Of a stretch of DNA of 64,000 nt, positions 18,594-27,048 are shown in pieces. Origin of the DNA: Epilithonimonas arachidiradicis (GTDB taxonomy: Bacteria > Bacteroidota > Bacteroidia > Flavobacteriales > Weeksellaceae); NCBI RefSeq assembly GCF_003610695.1, contig NZ_RAQH01000009.1, positions 141,654 to 205,653 on the forward strand, read 5' to 3'. The stretch's first letter is position 1. Each line of letters begins with the position of its first letter. Under the pieces are notes generated by a model, which saw only the letters and a list, made by a program, of their open reading frames with translations, was not told the origin of the DNA and did no database searches. Position numbers and translations under genes: made by a program.

Positions 18594-20216
18594 TTATTTC
18601 TTCAGAAAATTCAGAATTATGTCGTTCAGTTTTTCCGGTTGTTCAAAAGGAACATAATGCGTGGAATTTGGAATAATCGCCAGTTCAGAATTCTTTATGA
18701 ATGAATTGATGAGATTGGTGTGTTCCGGTTTGATAACATCATTGCTTCCGGCAATTACCAAAACCGGATTGTGGATATTCATAAGTTCTTTGTAGTTGAT
18801 GTTGGGGTGGTTCAGCATCAGTTTGATTAATCGTGGATTTCCGGTGTTTTCAGCGAGTTGTTGTTGGAATGTTTTGATCAGGTTTTCATCTACACCACAA
18901 GGATCGAGATTGGCGCCGATTGTTACTAATTTATTGACTAATTCCGGATGTTCCAGATTGAAGGTCAATCCTGTATTTCCGCCGTCGCTCCAGCCAACGA
19001 TATTCACTTTGTCGAGTTTCAGATTTTTGATGATTTTATAAAGGTCTGAAGCGAATTGATCATAAGAATAATCATCCGTTGTCAAATCTGTGCTTCTGCC
19101 TTGTCCGCGCGTATCTATTGCAATCACACGATAATGTTTTGAGAAAAAAGGAATCTGTTTGTAGAAATCAGAAATGCTTCCGTTGTTGCCATGTAGCAGC
19201 AAAAGCGGTTCGCCTTTTCCATACTCTTCGTAGTAGATTTTAGCATCATTCAAATCTATAAATTGTCCATTTCTACTTTTCCCAAATTCTGTTTTTTTAG
19301 CTTTTTCTTTATTCTCATAATAGGCAATCAACTGATTGGTTTTGAAATCGTTTTCAGTATTGTTTTCAACTTCAGCAATCTCTTTTTCATTCTTAGTTTT
19401 GTCATAACTGATATCGATATTAGAAATAAAACTACCATCAAAAGTTTCCCAATTCCCCTGACTCTGATATCTGAACAAAAGGTCTTTGGATAGCGTTTTC
19501 TTAGCAGAAATTCCGAAAACAAAATCGAAATTCTCCATAGGTTTATAATCTACCAACTGCAACGTAATAGCAATTTTATCAAGATTATTGAACATCAACC
19601 GATAATTTGATAAATCGATATTTTGCCAGCCTGTTGTTGAGGTTTTGTAAATGATATTTTCATCTAAAAGTGATTGCTCGGGAAGATCGTTTTTGACTTT
19701 ATAGATATTCAGTTTCAATGTAATTTCCTGATATCTGGAACTCGGGATGATATGAAAATTATAAGATTTGAGTTTTGTCTTTTGATAAATTGGAAAAATA
19801 TTTCCTTGCTCAACGGTTGGAATATTCTTGTCGAACATTTTAGAAAACGTGAGAAGAGGCTTTGACTTTTGACCAACCAGCTTTTCTTTCATTTGCTTTG
19901 CAACGATGTTGACGTTCTCGATCTGAGTCGTTTTATAATCGAGAATGATATTGGGATTTAGTTTAAGTTCGTTCGAAGAAACAGTTTTGTCCTGATATCC
20001 CGATGCACTGAAAGTAATTTTGCTATCTGAATCCTGAGGAAGTTCTAATTGATAATTACCTTTTTCATTGGTAATGGCTCCGTTTTTTGAATTCTTAATT
20101 CCGATTGAACCGTAAGCAATGATTTCGTTATCCGTGTTTTTTACAGTTCCGGAAATCTTCTGTGCTTTGAGGTTGAATCCTATCAAAAGGATTAATAGAA
20201 AAAGGAGTTTCTGCAT
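18594..20216 (-). CDS. exported fusion: carboxypeptidase-regulatory domain plus alpha/beta hydrolase
   Basis: ATG 20216 follows a TTG at 20222. The signal peptide ends near LKAQ. Residues about 18-95 form a carboxypeptidase-regulatory-like beta-sandwich (ISGTVKNTDNEIIAYGSIG, NEKGNYQLELP). Residues about 120-270 are a second beta-rich region. From about 315 the chain is an alpha/beta hydrolase: oxyanion-hole LLLLHGNNG, nucleophile elbow GWSDGG with catalytic Ser, an acid in AGSNDVIKPEH and His in PNSTHYVPFEQPE. The hydrolase part resembles esterases and haloperoxidase-like enzymes. The regulatory domain is usually found on TonB receptors or peptidases, so the combination is uncommon. Confidence 0.85.
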   Translation of the reverse strand: MQKLLFLLILLIGFNLKAQKISGTVKNTDNEIIAYGSIGIKNSKNGAITNEKGNYQLELPQDSDSKITFSASGYQDKTVSSNELKLNPNIILDYKTTQIENVNIVAKQMKEKLVGQKSKPLLTFSKMFDKNIPTVEQGNIFPIYQKTKLKSYNFHIIPSSRYQEITLKLNIYKVKNDLPEQSLLDENIIYKTSTTGWQNIDLSNYRLMFNNLDKIAITLQLVDYKPMENFDFVFGISAKKTLSKDLLFRYQSQGNWETFDGSFISNIDISYDKTKNEKEIAEVENNTENDFKTNQLIAYYENKEKAKKTEFGKSRNGQFIDLNDAKIYYEEYGKGEPLLLLHGNNGSISDFYKQIPFFSKHYRVIAIDTRGQGRSTDLTTDDYSYDQFASDLYKIIKNLKLDKVNIVGWSDGGNTGLTFNLEHPELVNKLVTIGANLDPCGVDENLIKTFQQQLAENTGNPRLIKLMLNHPNINYKELMNIHNPVLVIAGSNDVIKPEHTNLINSFIKNSELAIIPNSTHYVPFEQPEKLNDIILNFLKK

Positions 20217-20286
20217 TATCAAGTTTTAGTTATCTGTTCTAAAGACAACAAAAACGTTACAGGGTTGCCTGAGTTTTATGAATTAA

Positions 20287-21192
20287 TTAAGATAATTTCA
20301 CTTTTTCTTGATTCAATCTGAAAATCTCTTTCGCGTTGAAAACGATTACAGCAACAAATATCAATGAATAAGCACAAATCTGAATCAGATTCAATGGTTC
20401 GCCATAAACTGTACTGGCTAAGATGAATGCGATGATTGGATTGATATTCAGAATCATTCCGACTTTTGAAGAAGCTATTCCTGTTAAGGCAAACAGATTC
20501 AGTAATAATGGGACAATCGTGTACATTACTGCAATAATCTCGACAAAGAAATAAAATTTGAATTCCGTAGGAACTGGCCCCGAATAAGCCGGAAAAAACG
20601 GCAACAAAATCAAAGCTGAAATGACAATATGGAAATTCAGAATCAGAAACTTATCGAATTGCTTATTTTGGCTTTGACAAACCAGATATGCCGCATATGT
20701 GAAGCCAATTAAGCTGCTGTAAAACATATCCAAAATATTGGTGCACGACAATAAAATGCAGCCGACTAAGCTCAGAAAAACTGATAACCACTGAAGTTTA
20801 CTCAGTTTATCTTTCAATATAAAATAAGCCAGAATCGTGGTGATAATCGGGCAAACTAAATAAGCGACCGACGTTGCACGAACGCTCACGTGATTCATCA
20901 CATAGATAAATGAAAACCAATTCGCGGTCAACAAAATACTGCTTCCGACATTAACAATAATCGTTTTTCTTTTCGCTTTTTTAGAAATGGATTTGAAATA
21001 ATTTAAGTTCTGTTTCAGTTTTTCTCTTTTGAAAAGAATCGAAACCAGCGACATTATCAATGCACAACTGAAAACCCTGTAAAAAAGAATGTCCGAAGAT
21101 GCGTAAGAATGAAGTGGTTTCAGCACCAAACTAAAAGTTCCCCAAATAGAAAATGCTAAAATAGCAGCCAGATAATGTCGAAGATTGTTCAA
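20287..21192 (-). CDS. EamA-family (drug/metabolite superfamily) transporter
   Basis: The 301-residue protein has ten hydrophobic segments in two repeats, with family motifs such as FSIWGTFSLVLKPL in helix 1, RATSVAYLVCPIITTILAYF in helix 4 and the matching GMILNINPIIAFILASTVYGE in the second half. EamA carriers export amino acids or other small metabolites across the inner membrane. There is no ATG: the only suitable start is TTG at 21192. A -7 box TATTTTTG (minus strand, 21226-21219) sits about 27 bp upstream of it and supports this start. Substrate unknown. Confidence 0.87.
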   Translation of the reverse strand: MNNLRHYLAAILAFSIWGTFSLVLKPLHSYASSDILFYRVFSCALIMSLVSILFKREKLKQNLNYFKSISKKAKRKTIIVNVGSSILLTANWFSFIYVMNHVSVRATSVAYLVCPIITTILAYFILKDKLSKLQWLSVFLSLVGCILLSCTNILDMFYSSLIGFTYAAYLVCQSQNKQFDKFLILNFHIVISALILLPFFPAYSGPVPTEFKFYFFVEIIAVMYTIVPLLLNLFALTGIASSKVGMILNINPIIAFILASTVYGEPLNLIQICAYSLIFVAVIVFNAKEIFRLNQEKVKLS

Positions 21193-21218
21193 GTCGTTGT
21201 TTCGTTTGGAATCAATTG

Positions 21219-21226
21219 CAAAAATA
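21219..21226 (-). promoter_or_regulatory. -7 box for the EamA transporter gene
   Basis: Minus-strand TATTTTTG matches TAnnTTTG exactly. It implies a short leader of about 20 nt before the TTG start at 21192. Confidence 0.5.
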
Positions 21227-21268
21227 GGTAACTTTTGCTGGAAATTCTCTATAAAACTATTGATTTCC

Positions 21269-22183
21269 TCAATCTATAATTCCGATTTTATTATCTCCAC
21301 AATCGATAAAAATACTATTACTCAGAAAGATTTTGTTTCCCAGCATTCCCGTCATTCCTGAGAACTTCATCATAGAAAACTGCGCATCGGAAAAACCTTC
21401 AACATATGTGATTTGTTTTACAGGAATCTGCAGATTTTTGAATGTGATATTTTCGTTACAGTCAGTCGTGTACGTTGTCAGAACATTGTTCCAAGACTGT
21501 GCTTTTTCGATATTGATTTTTGAATTTGGCGTTTTCAGATTTTGCCATTCTTCTTTGTAAGTCAGTAATTCGTAAGCGCTGGTTCCAGAGTCGTATAGGA
21601 ATTTTCTTTCTTCGCCTTTCAATTTTCCGGAAATAATGATTCTTCTTTTTTTGAATTTGAAATCGAACAATTGATTTTTAAATCCATTCGGGATTTGATT
21701 CAAATTAAAAACAACTTGGTTGCTTTTAAAATTAATCACGGTTTTTCGGTCTTCTAAAACATCACAACCAATCGTTCCAATGATTTTGATGGTATCTTTT
21801 TCTTCGTTTTTTTCTTTAGTAAATATTTTAAATCGGTTTGATGAGATTTCAGTTTTTCCAATATAGAAAGAAGTTTCAGCCTTTTCATTATTGATAGAAA
21901 TTTCTTTGATGTTTTTAATTTGATTCGAATAAAATACGGTGTAAGGCGAACCTGTGTCAAATTGCAAATAATAAGTTTCCGGATTTCCAGAAAAATGAAT
22001 CGGAAGAAGCAACACGTTTTTCTCATTTCCCAACCAAGTGATGGGAATAATTCCACTTTCATTTTTGACAGTTAAATAGTTTTCTTCTGGCGTAAATTTT
22101 TGGTCGAAATAAATATATCCGCCTACCACTATCAAAACCAAAATGGCTACAAATCCTAAAGCTAATTTCTTAAAAAGTTTCAT
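21269..22183 (-). CDS. membrane-anchored aspartic-protease-like protein
   Basis: From ATG 22183 the product is 304 residues (a longer reading to 22246 adds an unlikely 21). A membrane anchor (about residues 4-26, LALGFVAILVLIVVGGYIYF) is followed by two aspartic-protease-type signatures: QFDTGSPYT near residue 76 and LYDSGTSAYE near 187. Each matches the hydrophobic-D-T/S-G-T/S pattern of clan AA. Two motifs in one chain recall pepsin-like bilobal enzymes or two fused retropepsin-like lobes. The active site would face the periplasm. Whether it cleaves peptides is not shown by sequence. Confidence 0.7.
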   Translation of the reverse strand: MKLFKKLALGFVAILVLIVVGGYIYFDQKFTPEENYLTVKNESGIIPITWLGNEKNVLLLPIHFSGNPETYYLQFDTGSPYTVFYSNQIKNIKEISINNEKAETSFYIGKTEISSNRFKIFTKEKNEEKDTIKIIGTIGCDVLEDRKTVINFKSNQVVFNLNQIPNGFKNQLFDFKFKKRRIIISGKLKGEERKFLYDSGTSAYELLTYKEEWQNLKTPNSKINIEKAQSWNNVLTTYTTDCNENITFKNLQIPVKQITYVEGFSDAQFSMMKFSGMTGMLGNKIFLSNSIFIDCGDNKIGIID

Positions 22184-22271
22184 TGTCCAATTTTTCTGCA
22201 AGATTCGGTTTTTGAAACTGAATTTGAATAAAAAATGATATGACAATTTTACGTCAGTTTTATGACTTGGT

Positions 22272-22814
22272 TTATAAGAAGTTGTTTTTCAGTTTTATAG
22301 AAAGTGTGTTGTTTTGGTTGAGGCTAATTCCGTTTTTGATAACAATACAAAGTTTGATGACGATAAAAGCAATTAATGGAATTAAAAACAGTGGAAATTT
22401 GATAGAAAACCAATGCTGAATAAACGGACTTAAAATTAATAAAACGGAAATAATAAATGCCAAAATAATCTGAACACAAATAATACTTTTTCCTAATTCT
22501 CGATTGAGAGAATCCTGAGTTTTGTAAGTCAAAATCGCTGGAAAAATAATCCCGCCAAAAGGAATAATCAATCCTGCCAAAGCGGAGAGATTAATGAGTT
22601 TTGCTCTGTCGATTGAGATATTTTCTTTTTCCTTTGAGAATAGATTTTCCGGTTCGGTTTCCAAAGTCTGCGCAATGGCTTTCAAAGTAAAACCTTTTGG
22701 GATATTTCCGGACTCAATCCTTTGGATAGTTCTTAAAGAAAGTCCGGATTTTTCCGCTAGCTCGGTTTGAGTTAGGTTTTTGGCTTCGCGAAGGGTTTTG
22801 ACTTTGGATGGCAA
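22272..22814 (-). CDS. XRE-type HTH regulator fused to a membrane domain
   Basis: The N-terminal 60 residues are a cI/Cro-type helix-turn-helix (TLREAKNLTQTELAEKSG, then LSLRTIQRIESGNIPKGFT). The rest has about three to four hydrophobic helices resembling DUF4870-type domains. The protein is thus probably a DNA-binding protein tethered to the inner membrane. The only start compatible with the HTH fold is TTG at 22814, 9 bp after the stop of the upstream lipoprotein gene, so translation may be coupled. A paralogue with the same layout lies at 57926. Confidence 0.8.
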   Translation of the reverse strand: MPSKVKTLREAKNLTQTELAEKSGLSLRTIQRIESGNIPKGFTLKAIAQTLETEPENLFSKEKENISIDRAKLINLSALAGLIIPFGGIIFPAILTYKTQDSLNRELGKSIICVQIILAFIISVLLILSPFIQHWFSIKFPLFLIPLIAFIVIKLCIVIKNGISLNQNNTLSIKLKNNFL

Positions 22815-22823
22815 ATTTAAATT

Positions 22824-23372
22824 TTATCTTAATTTATATTCAGACTTTATATAATTAATAATCTTAAGTTTATTATTTTCACTATTAATCTCTGATTGAG
22901 GTAAAGATATTTTTGTTCTCTTTATTTTATTGGAATTTTCATCTTTCCATTCAATAATATAATTATATAAAGGTTCGTCTAAGGCTAATTCATTACTTTC
23001 ATCAATTTTCGTTTCTAAATTATTTTCCTTTAAAAATTTAAAAAGAACATCGTGTCCACTATTAGGATTTATTTGTTTAATATCAAAGACTTTAATTTTT
23101 TTGTTTCCATTAATTTTTTCTCCGAATTCTATAAGTTGAGATTTATAAACATTCTCTTCATTCAGTTCAATAATAAGTAGTTTATCTACAGATTTTGACT
23201 CAAAAAACCAAAATTTATAAATTGTATTCGTTTTGATTAAATCAGTACTTAAAAATGGTGAAAAATTCTCAGTGTAATTTTTGAAAGGAATTAATACTGC
23301 TTTATAATTATTTTGTGTATTACAACTTGATAAATATAAAGTCAATAAAAATAAAATTGTGTGTTTTTTCAT
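22824..23372 (-). CDS. hypothetical lipoprotein
   Basis: The signal sequence ends in lipobox YLSSC, placing the lipidated Cys at residue 17. The mature part is about 165 residues, Lys- and Asn-rich, with no recognised domain. It directly precedes the membrane-linked XRE regulator (9-bp gap), suggesting one transcript and perhaps a shared role at the envelope; that link is an inference. Codon and base use is AT-rich compared with its neighbours. Confidence 0.6.
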   Translation of the reverse strand: MKKHTILFLLTLYLSSCNTQNNYKAVLIPFKNYTENFSPFLSTDLIKTNTIYKFWFFESKSVDKLLIIELNEENVYKSQLIEFGEKINGNKKIKVFDIKQINPNSGHDVLFKFLKENNLETKIDESNELALDEPLYNYIIEWKDENSNKIKRTKISLPQSEINSENNKLKIINYIKSEYKLR

Positions 23373-23394
23373 ATATTGATATTGTAATATTTAA

Positions 23395-23955
23395 TCAAAC
23401 CTTATCCAAAGCAATCCTCTTTTTCTCTTTAGAATTCAGAAACTGAGTAGGAGAGAAGCCTGTGATTTTCTTAAACTGATTAGAAAGATGCTGAACACTT
23501 TTGTAACCCAGTTTTTGTGAAATTTCTGTCAAATTCAATTCTTTGTAAAGCAATAGTTCTTTCACTTTTTCAATCTTTTGAAGAATGAAGTATTGCTCCA
23601 ACGTCACGTTTTCATTCTGAGAAAAAAGCTTGGAAATAGAACTGTAATCTCTATGTAATTCTGAACTCAAGAATTCTGACAAAATAAAATCATCGCCCAG
23701 ATCTTCTTCCGCAATTTTCTGAATCATCAAGGTTTTAATTTTCTCGATTTGTTTTTTAGAAGAATTTTCCAGAATTTCAAATCCAGTTGATTTGAGTTTC
23801 AAGTTCAAGGTTTGAAGTCCTTTGTCAGAAATCTCATTTTTGGTTTCAACTTCGCCTAATGAAATTTGATTAACATCAATTTTCAAATCCTCAAATATCG
23901 ATTCCACCGCAGCAATGCAGCGGTTGCAAACCATATTTTTGATAGCAATTTTCAT
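23395..23955 (-). CDS. AraC-family regulator with an N-terminal HMA-like metal-binding domain
   Basis: Residues 1-65 have the heavy-metal-associated fold pattern: a first strand, then the metal-site loop NMVCNRC (C10, C13 spacing CxxC), a helix and further strands ending at LKSTGFEIL. Residues about 95-180 are an AraC-type double helix-turn-helix (LNLTEISQKLGYKSVQHLS, QFKKITGFSPTQF). This layout suggests a cytosolic metal-responsive activator. The copper-type ATPase at 12.9-15.6 kb is a plausible target, though 8 kb away. It starts with ATG. Confidence 0.82.
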   Translation of the reverse strand: MKIAIKNMVCNRCIAAVESIFEDLKIDVNQISLGEVETKNEISDKGLQTLNLKLKSTGFEILENSSKKQIEKIKTLMIQKIAEEDLGDDFILSEFLSSELHRDYSSISKLFSQNENVTLEQYFILQKIEKVKELLLYKELNLTEISQKLGYKSVQHLSNQFKKITGFSPTQFLNSKEKKRIALDKV

Positions 23956-23982
23956 CTCACGAATTTACTGGAAATTTTAATC

Positions 23983-24011
23983 AAAAAAAAGCACCACGAG
24001 TTGTGATGCTT
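23983..24011 (-). terminator. rho-independent terminator of the T9SS beta-helix gene
   Basis: On the minus strand AAGCATCAC and GTGGTGCTT pair around a short loop and are followed by eight T residues, 23 bp past the stop at 24034. Confidence 0.75.
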
Positions 24012-24033
24012 TCTAAGATTTATTTTAGATTAA

Positions 24034-25488
24034 TTATTTAATAATCAATTTGGTATTTGATTTTTTACCTTCAGATTGTTGCGTGATGATATAAACACCC
24101 GATTGCAGATTGGTATTGATTTCGTTTCTACCTTTATTAACAATAGAAGAGAAAACAACTTTTCCGCTAATATCCTGGATTACAATATTCCCGGCATTTT
24201 CAGTTTCCAAGAAGAAATGGTTTTTACTCGGATTAGGGTAAACACTCAGTTTCGATTTCGAAACATCAGAGACAGCTAAAGTTTCCGCACAATTGTATGG
24301 CTTGAAATTAACTGTATTCGGGTTCACACTTCCGATAACAGATTGCACCATTGCATCATTAGAAAGTTCATCCTCTCTCCAGCAATTTCCGATTGCATTG
24401 ACAGTAGCCGGCGTGTTGTTGAAAAAGGCCACAGTGTTTCCAGCGTTTATATTGTTTTTGAAAATATTGTTTCCATGATCATCGTCAGTTCCCAAGTCGA
24501 TAACTGCATTGCTCAAAATGGTGATTCCCCAGAGATTGCCCCGGATTTGGTTATCTCTCACGATTACTTTCTGAGTTCCTGTCAAAGAAATTCCGCTTCC
24601 TCCAAGGTTAGGATTATTTTCGGTGTTATTATTTTCAATAATATTATTTCTGATAATTCCCGAGCTTCCGGCGCCTTGATGTGTAATCCCATAACGGTTA
24701 TCTTTCACCGTGTTTCCTTCTATGCGGAATCTGTTAGTTCCACCCAATAAGCCGGAAACCGATATCCCTCCGGATTTTGTAATAGCTCTGTTTCCAATAA
24801 TTTCATTATTAATAACTCTGGTAGAATCTACACCTGCAGGACCCATATTGATTTGAGGATAATTCCCGTTATCGGTATTATTTCCGTAGAAATAATTGTT
24901 AATGATGTCTATGGAGACAGCTCCGGACGCACCGGAATTGATGCCTGCTCTGGAGTTTTCCAAAAACTGTGAGTTTTTTACCACGTGACCTCCACCTTGA
25001 AACAGTGCTAATGCTGCGCTACTTGCAAGGCTGCCGGTGGAACCACTAAGAGAATTATTATTTTTATAAAGAATACAATTGTCCATCAAGAATCCCGTTG
25101 TCAGGACACGAACACCACCACCATATTCAACTCGGGTATTTTTCATTTCAGCTACAGATCCTTCCTCAAAACGGATTCCTCTGTAAGGCGCTGTGATATC
25201 GCTTGCTGTGATTGTAAAATTAGTTGCTGTTGTTTTGTATTCTCCATAAACGAAAATGCCAACGCCAGAATTTACTTTCAATGTTGTATTTTCATCAATA
25301 AGAAGTTTGTCCGTTGCAGAAAGTGTAAGGTCAGCCGTCAAATTGTAATCTGTGCCATTTTTAACCAAAACTGTTGGTGCCGCAGCCGATAAACTTGTCA
25401 ATGTGTAGCTGGTTCCGTTGCCCGGACTTGTGAATTGTGCGTTAAGAAAAGCGCAGCAACCCACAAAAAAAAGTGTCATTTTTTTCAT
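24034..25488 (-). CDS. T9SS type A secreted right-handed beta-helix protein
   Basis: A signal peptide (MKKMTLFFVGCCAFLNAQ) is followed by a parallel beta-helix with repeating N-rich turns (for example NNIIENNNTENNPNLGGSG, RVINNEIIGNRA, IEGNTVKDNRYG), as in NosD and pectate-lyase-like folds. Residues about 410-484 are a T9SS type A sorting domain: LSVYPNPSKNHFFLE, then VIQDISGKVVF, then LQSGVYIIT and a KLIIK end. It is therefore exported through the Por system and attached to, or released from, the cell surface. Start ATG 25488 is preferred over TTG 25494. Enzymatic activity is not evident; a surface polysaccharide-binding role is possible. Confidence 0.9.
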   Translation of the reverse strand: MKKMTLFFVGCCAFLNAQFTSPGNGTSYTLTSLSAAAPTVLVKNGTDYNLTADLTLSATDKLLIDENTTLKVNSGVGIFVYGEYKTTATNFTITASDITAPYRGIRFEEGSVAEMKNTRVEYGGGVRVLTTGFLMDNCILYKNNNSLSGSTGSLASSAALALFQGGGHVVKNSQFLENSRAGINSGASGAVSIDIINNYFYGNNTDNGNYPQINMGPAGVDSTRVINNEIIGNRAITKSGGISVSGLLGGTNRFRIEGNTVKDNRYGITHQGAGSSGIIRNNIIENNNTENNPNLGGSGISLTGTQKVIVRDNQIRGNLWGITILSNAVIDLGTDDDHGNNIFKNNINAGNTVAFFNNTPATVNAIGNCWREDELSNDAMVQSVIGSVNPNTVNFKPYNCAETLAVSDVSKSKLSVYPNPSKNHFFLETENAGNIVIQDISGKVVFSSIVNKGRNEINTNLQSGVYIITQQSEGKKSNTKLIIK

Positions 25489-25599
25489 AAGCAAATTTTT
25501 ATTCTTTTAAACGTCTTATAATATCGCAACTGTTGCGATATCATAATAGAAAAATTTTCTGTTATCAAATTTAGATAATGTATTTTATTTTCAACCTAA

Positions 25600-25607
25600 T
25601 ATATTTG
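25600..25607 (+). promoter_or_regulatory. -7 box of the aldo/keto reductase promoter
   Basis: TATATTTG matches TAnnTTTG and lies 16 bp before the ATG, giving a very short leader. Confidence 0.5.
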
Positions 25608-25622
25608 TGAAAATTTTTTAGT

Positions 25623-26483
25623 ATGTTTTCAGAAATTATTGCCGGCACAATGCGTTGGGGGATTTGGGGAGCAAATCATTCCGAAAAAGAAGTTCAGAAG
25701 TTGATTGACGTTTGTCTGGAAGAAAATATCACAACATTCGATCACGCCGACATCTATGGCGGTCATACCACCGAGGAACTTTTTGGAAATGCCTGGAAAG
25801 AAATGGATATCGATAGAGATAAAGTTCAGTTTATCTCTAAGTGTGGCATTGTAATGAATTCTGGAAAGAAACCTTCTCCTCTCAAATATTATAATTACGA
25901 TTCTGACTACATTCAAAGTTGTGTTGATGGAAGTTTGAAGAATTTAAAAACAGATTATCTGGATGTTTTATTATTGCACCGTCCGTCACCGCTAATGAAT
26001 CCTGAAGAAATTGCTGATACATTTCAAATTTTAAAAGATCAGGGAAAAGTGAAACATTTTGGTGTAAGTAATTTTTCGGTTTCTCAATTTGAATTAATCA
26101 ATCGATATTTTCCATTAGTTACTAATCAGATTGAAGTTTCTGTGAATGAGATCGCTGCTTTTGATAATGGAATTTTGGATCAGTTGATACTGAGAAATCT
26201 GAGACCTACAGCCTGGTCGGTTATGGGAAATTATTTCACTGAAAAAACTATACAGAATATAAGAATTAAAAACATAATCGAAATTCTTTGCCAGAAATAT
26301 AACGCTCAAGAAAATCAAGTATTATTAGCATTTATCCTGAAACATCCTGCCAGAATCATTCCTGTTATTGGAACCTCACAGGCAGAAACAATTAAAGTGC
26401 TGAATCAATCTTTATCAATTAATCTGGAAATAGAAGATTGGTTCAGAATATTGGAAGCGATTAAAGGGAAAGAAGTGGATTAG
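25623..26483 (+). CDS. aldo/keto reductase
   Basis: The 286-residue protein is an AKR of the YdhF-like group. It has MRWGIWG near the start, the catalytic Asp and Tyr in TFDHADIYGGHTTEELFG (Asp45/Tyr50 region), catalytic Lys in FISKCGI, His in LLHRPSPLM, and the cofactor-binding end IPVIGTSQAETIKVL. It should reduce aldehydes or ketones with NADPH. Length is slightly shorter than classical AKRs (about 320). It stands alone between the T9SS protein, which is divergent, and the RRM protein. Confidence 0.92.
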   Translation: MFSEIIAGTMRWGIWGANHSEKEVQKLIDVCLEENITTFDHADIYGGHTTEELFGNAWKEMDIDRDKVQFISKCGIVMNSGKKPSPLKYYNYDSDYIQSCVDGSLKNLKTDYLDVLLLHRPSPLMNPEEIADTFQILKDQGKVKHFGVSNFSVSQFELINRYFPLVTNQIEVSVNEIAAFDNGILDQLILRNLRPTAWSVMGNYFTEKTIQNIRIKNIIEILCQKYNAQENQVLLAFILKHPARIIPVIGTSQAETIKVLNQSLSINLEIEDWFRILEAIKGKEVD

Positions 26484-26663
26484 ATAAGTTTTTAAGCTGC
26501 TGATTTTAAGAATGTTTCAATATTAATAATAATTCATTAATGATATTTCAAAATTAATTGTATCTTGCGGTATTATTATATCGAAATCAATAATTTGTTC
26601 ATTCAGGCTTGTTGTTTTTCCTTTATAATGATTAAAACAACATTATAACTTAATTTTTTTAAA

Positions 26664-26996
26664 ATGAACATTTTTGTTTCAAACATCAATTACGCAACTA
26701 AAGATTACCAGTTGCAAGAATTATTCGAAGAATTTGGACAAGTTTCCTCTGCTAAGATTATCACAGACAGAGAAACTGGGAGATCAAAAGGATTTGGTTT
26801 CGTAGAAATGGGCGATGCTGAAGGTCAACAAGCTGTTGACGCATTGAACCAAAAAGAATTTAATGGTAAAACTCTTAACGTAACAGAAGCTAGACCAAGA
26901 GAAGAAAAGCCAAGAAGATCTTTCGATAACAACCGTGGCGGTGGTTACGGTGGTGGAGATAGAGGCGGAAACCGTGGTGGTGGAAACCGTTGGTAA
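26664..26996 (+). CDS. RRM-type RNA-binding protein with glycine/arginine-rich tail
   Basis: Residues 1-80 are one RNA-recognition motif with RNP2 (IFVSNI) and RNP1 (KGFGFVEM). Residues about 88-110 are a short RGG-like tail (GGGYGGGDRGGNRGGGNRW). Such single-RRM proteins are common in Bacteroidota and cyanobacteria and act as RNA chaperones, often cold-induced. The start is preceded by about 180 bp without genes, leaving room for a long 5' leader. A clear terminator follows at 27020. Confidence 0.93.
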   Translation: MNIFVSNINYATKDYQLQELFEEFGQVSSAKIITDRETGRSKGFGFVEMGDAEGQQAVDALNQKEFNGKTLNVTEARPREEKPRRSFDNNRGGGYGGGDRGGNRGGGNRW

Positions 26997-27019
26997 TATC
27001 TTCTTTTATGAAAAAATAG

Positions 27020-27048
27020 AAGCGATCATATTTTTGATCGCTTTTTTT
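27020..27048 (+). terminator. terminator of the RRM gene
   Basis: Stem AAGCGATCA/TGATCGCTT around a short T-rich loop and then TTTTTT. It overlaps the last bases of the convergent DUF4153 gene. Confidence 0.8.
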
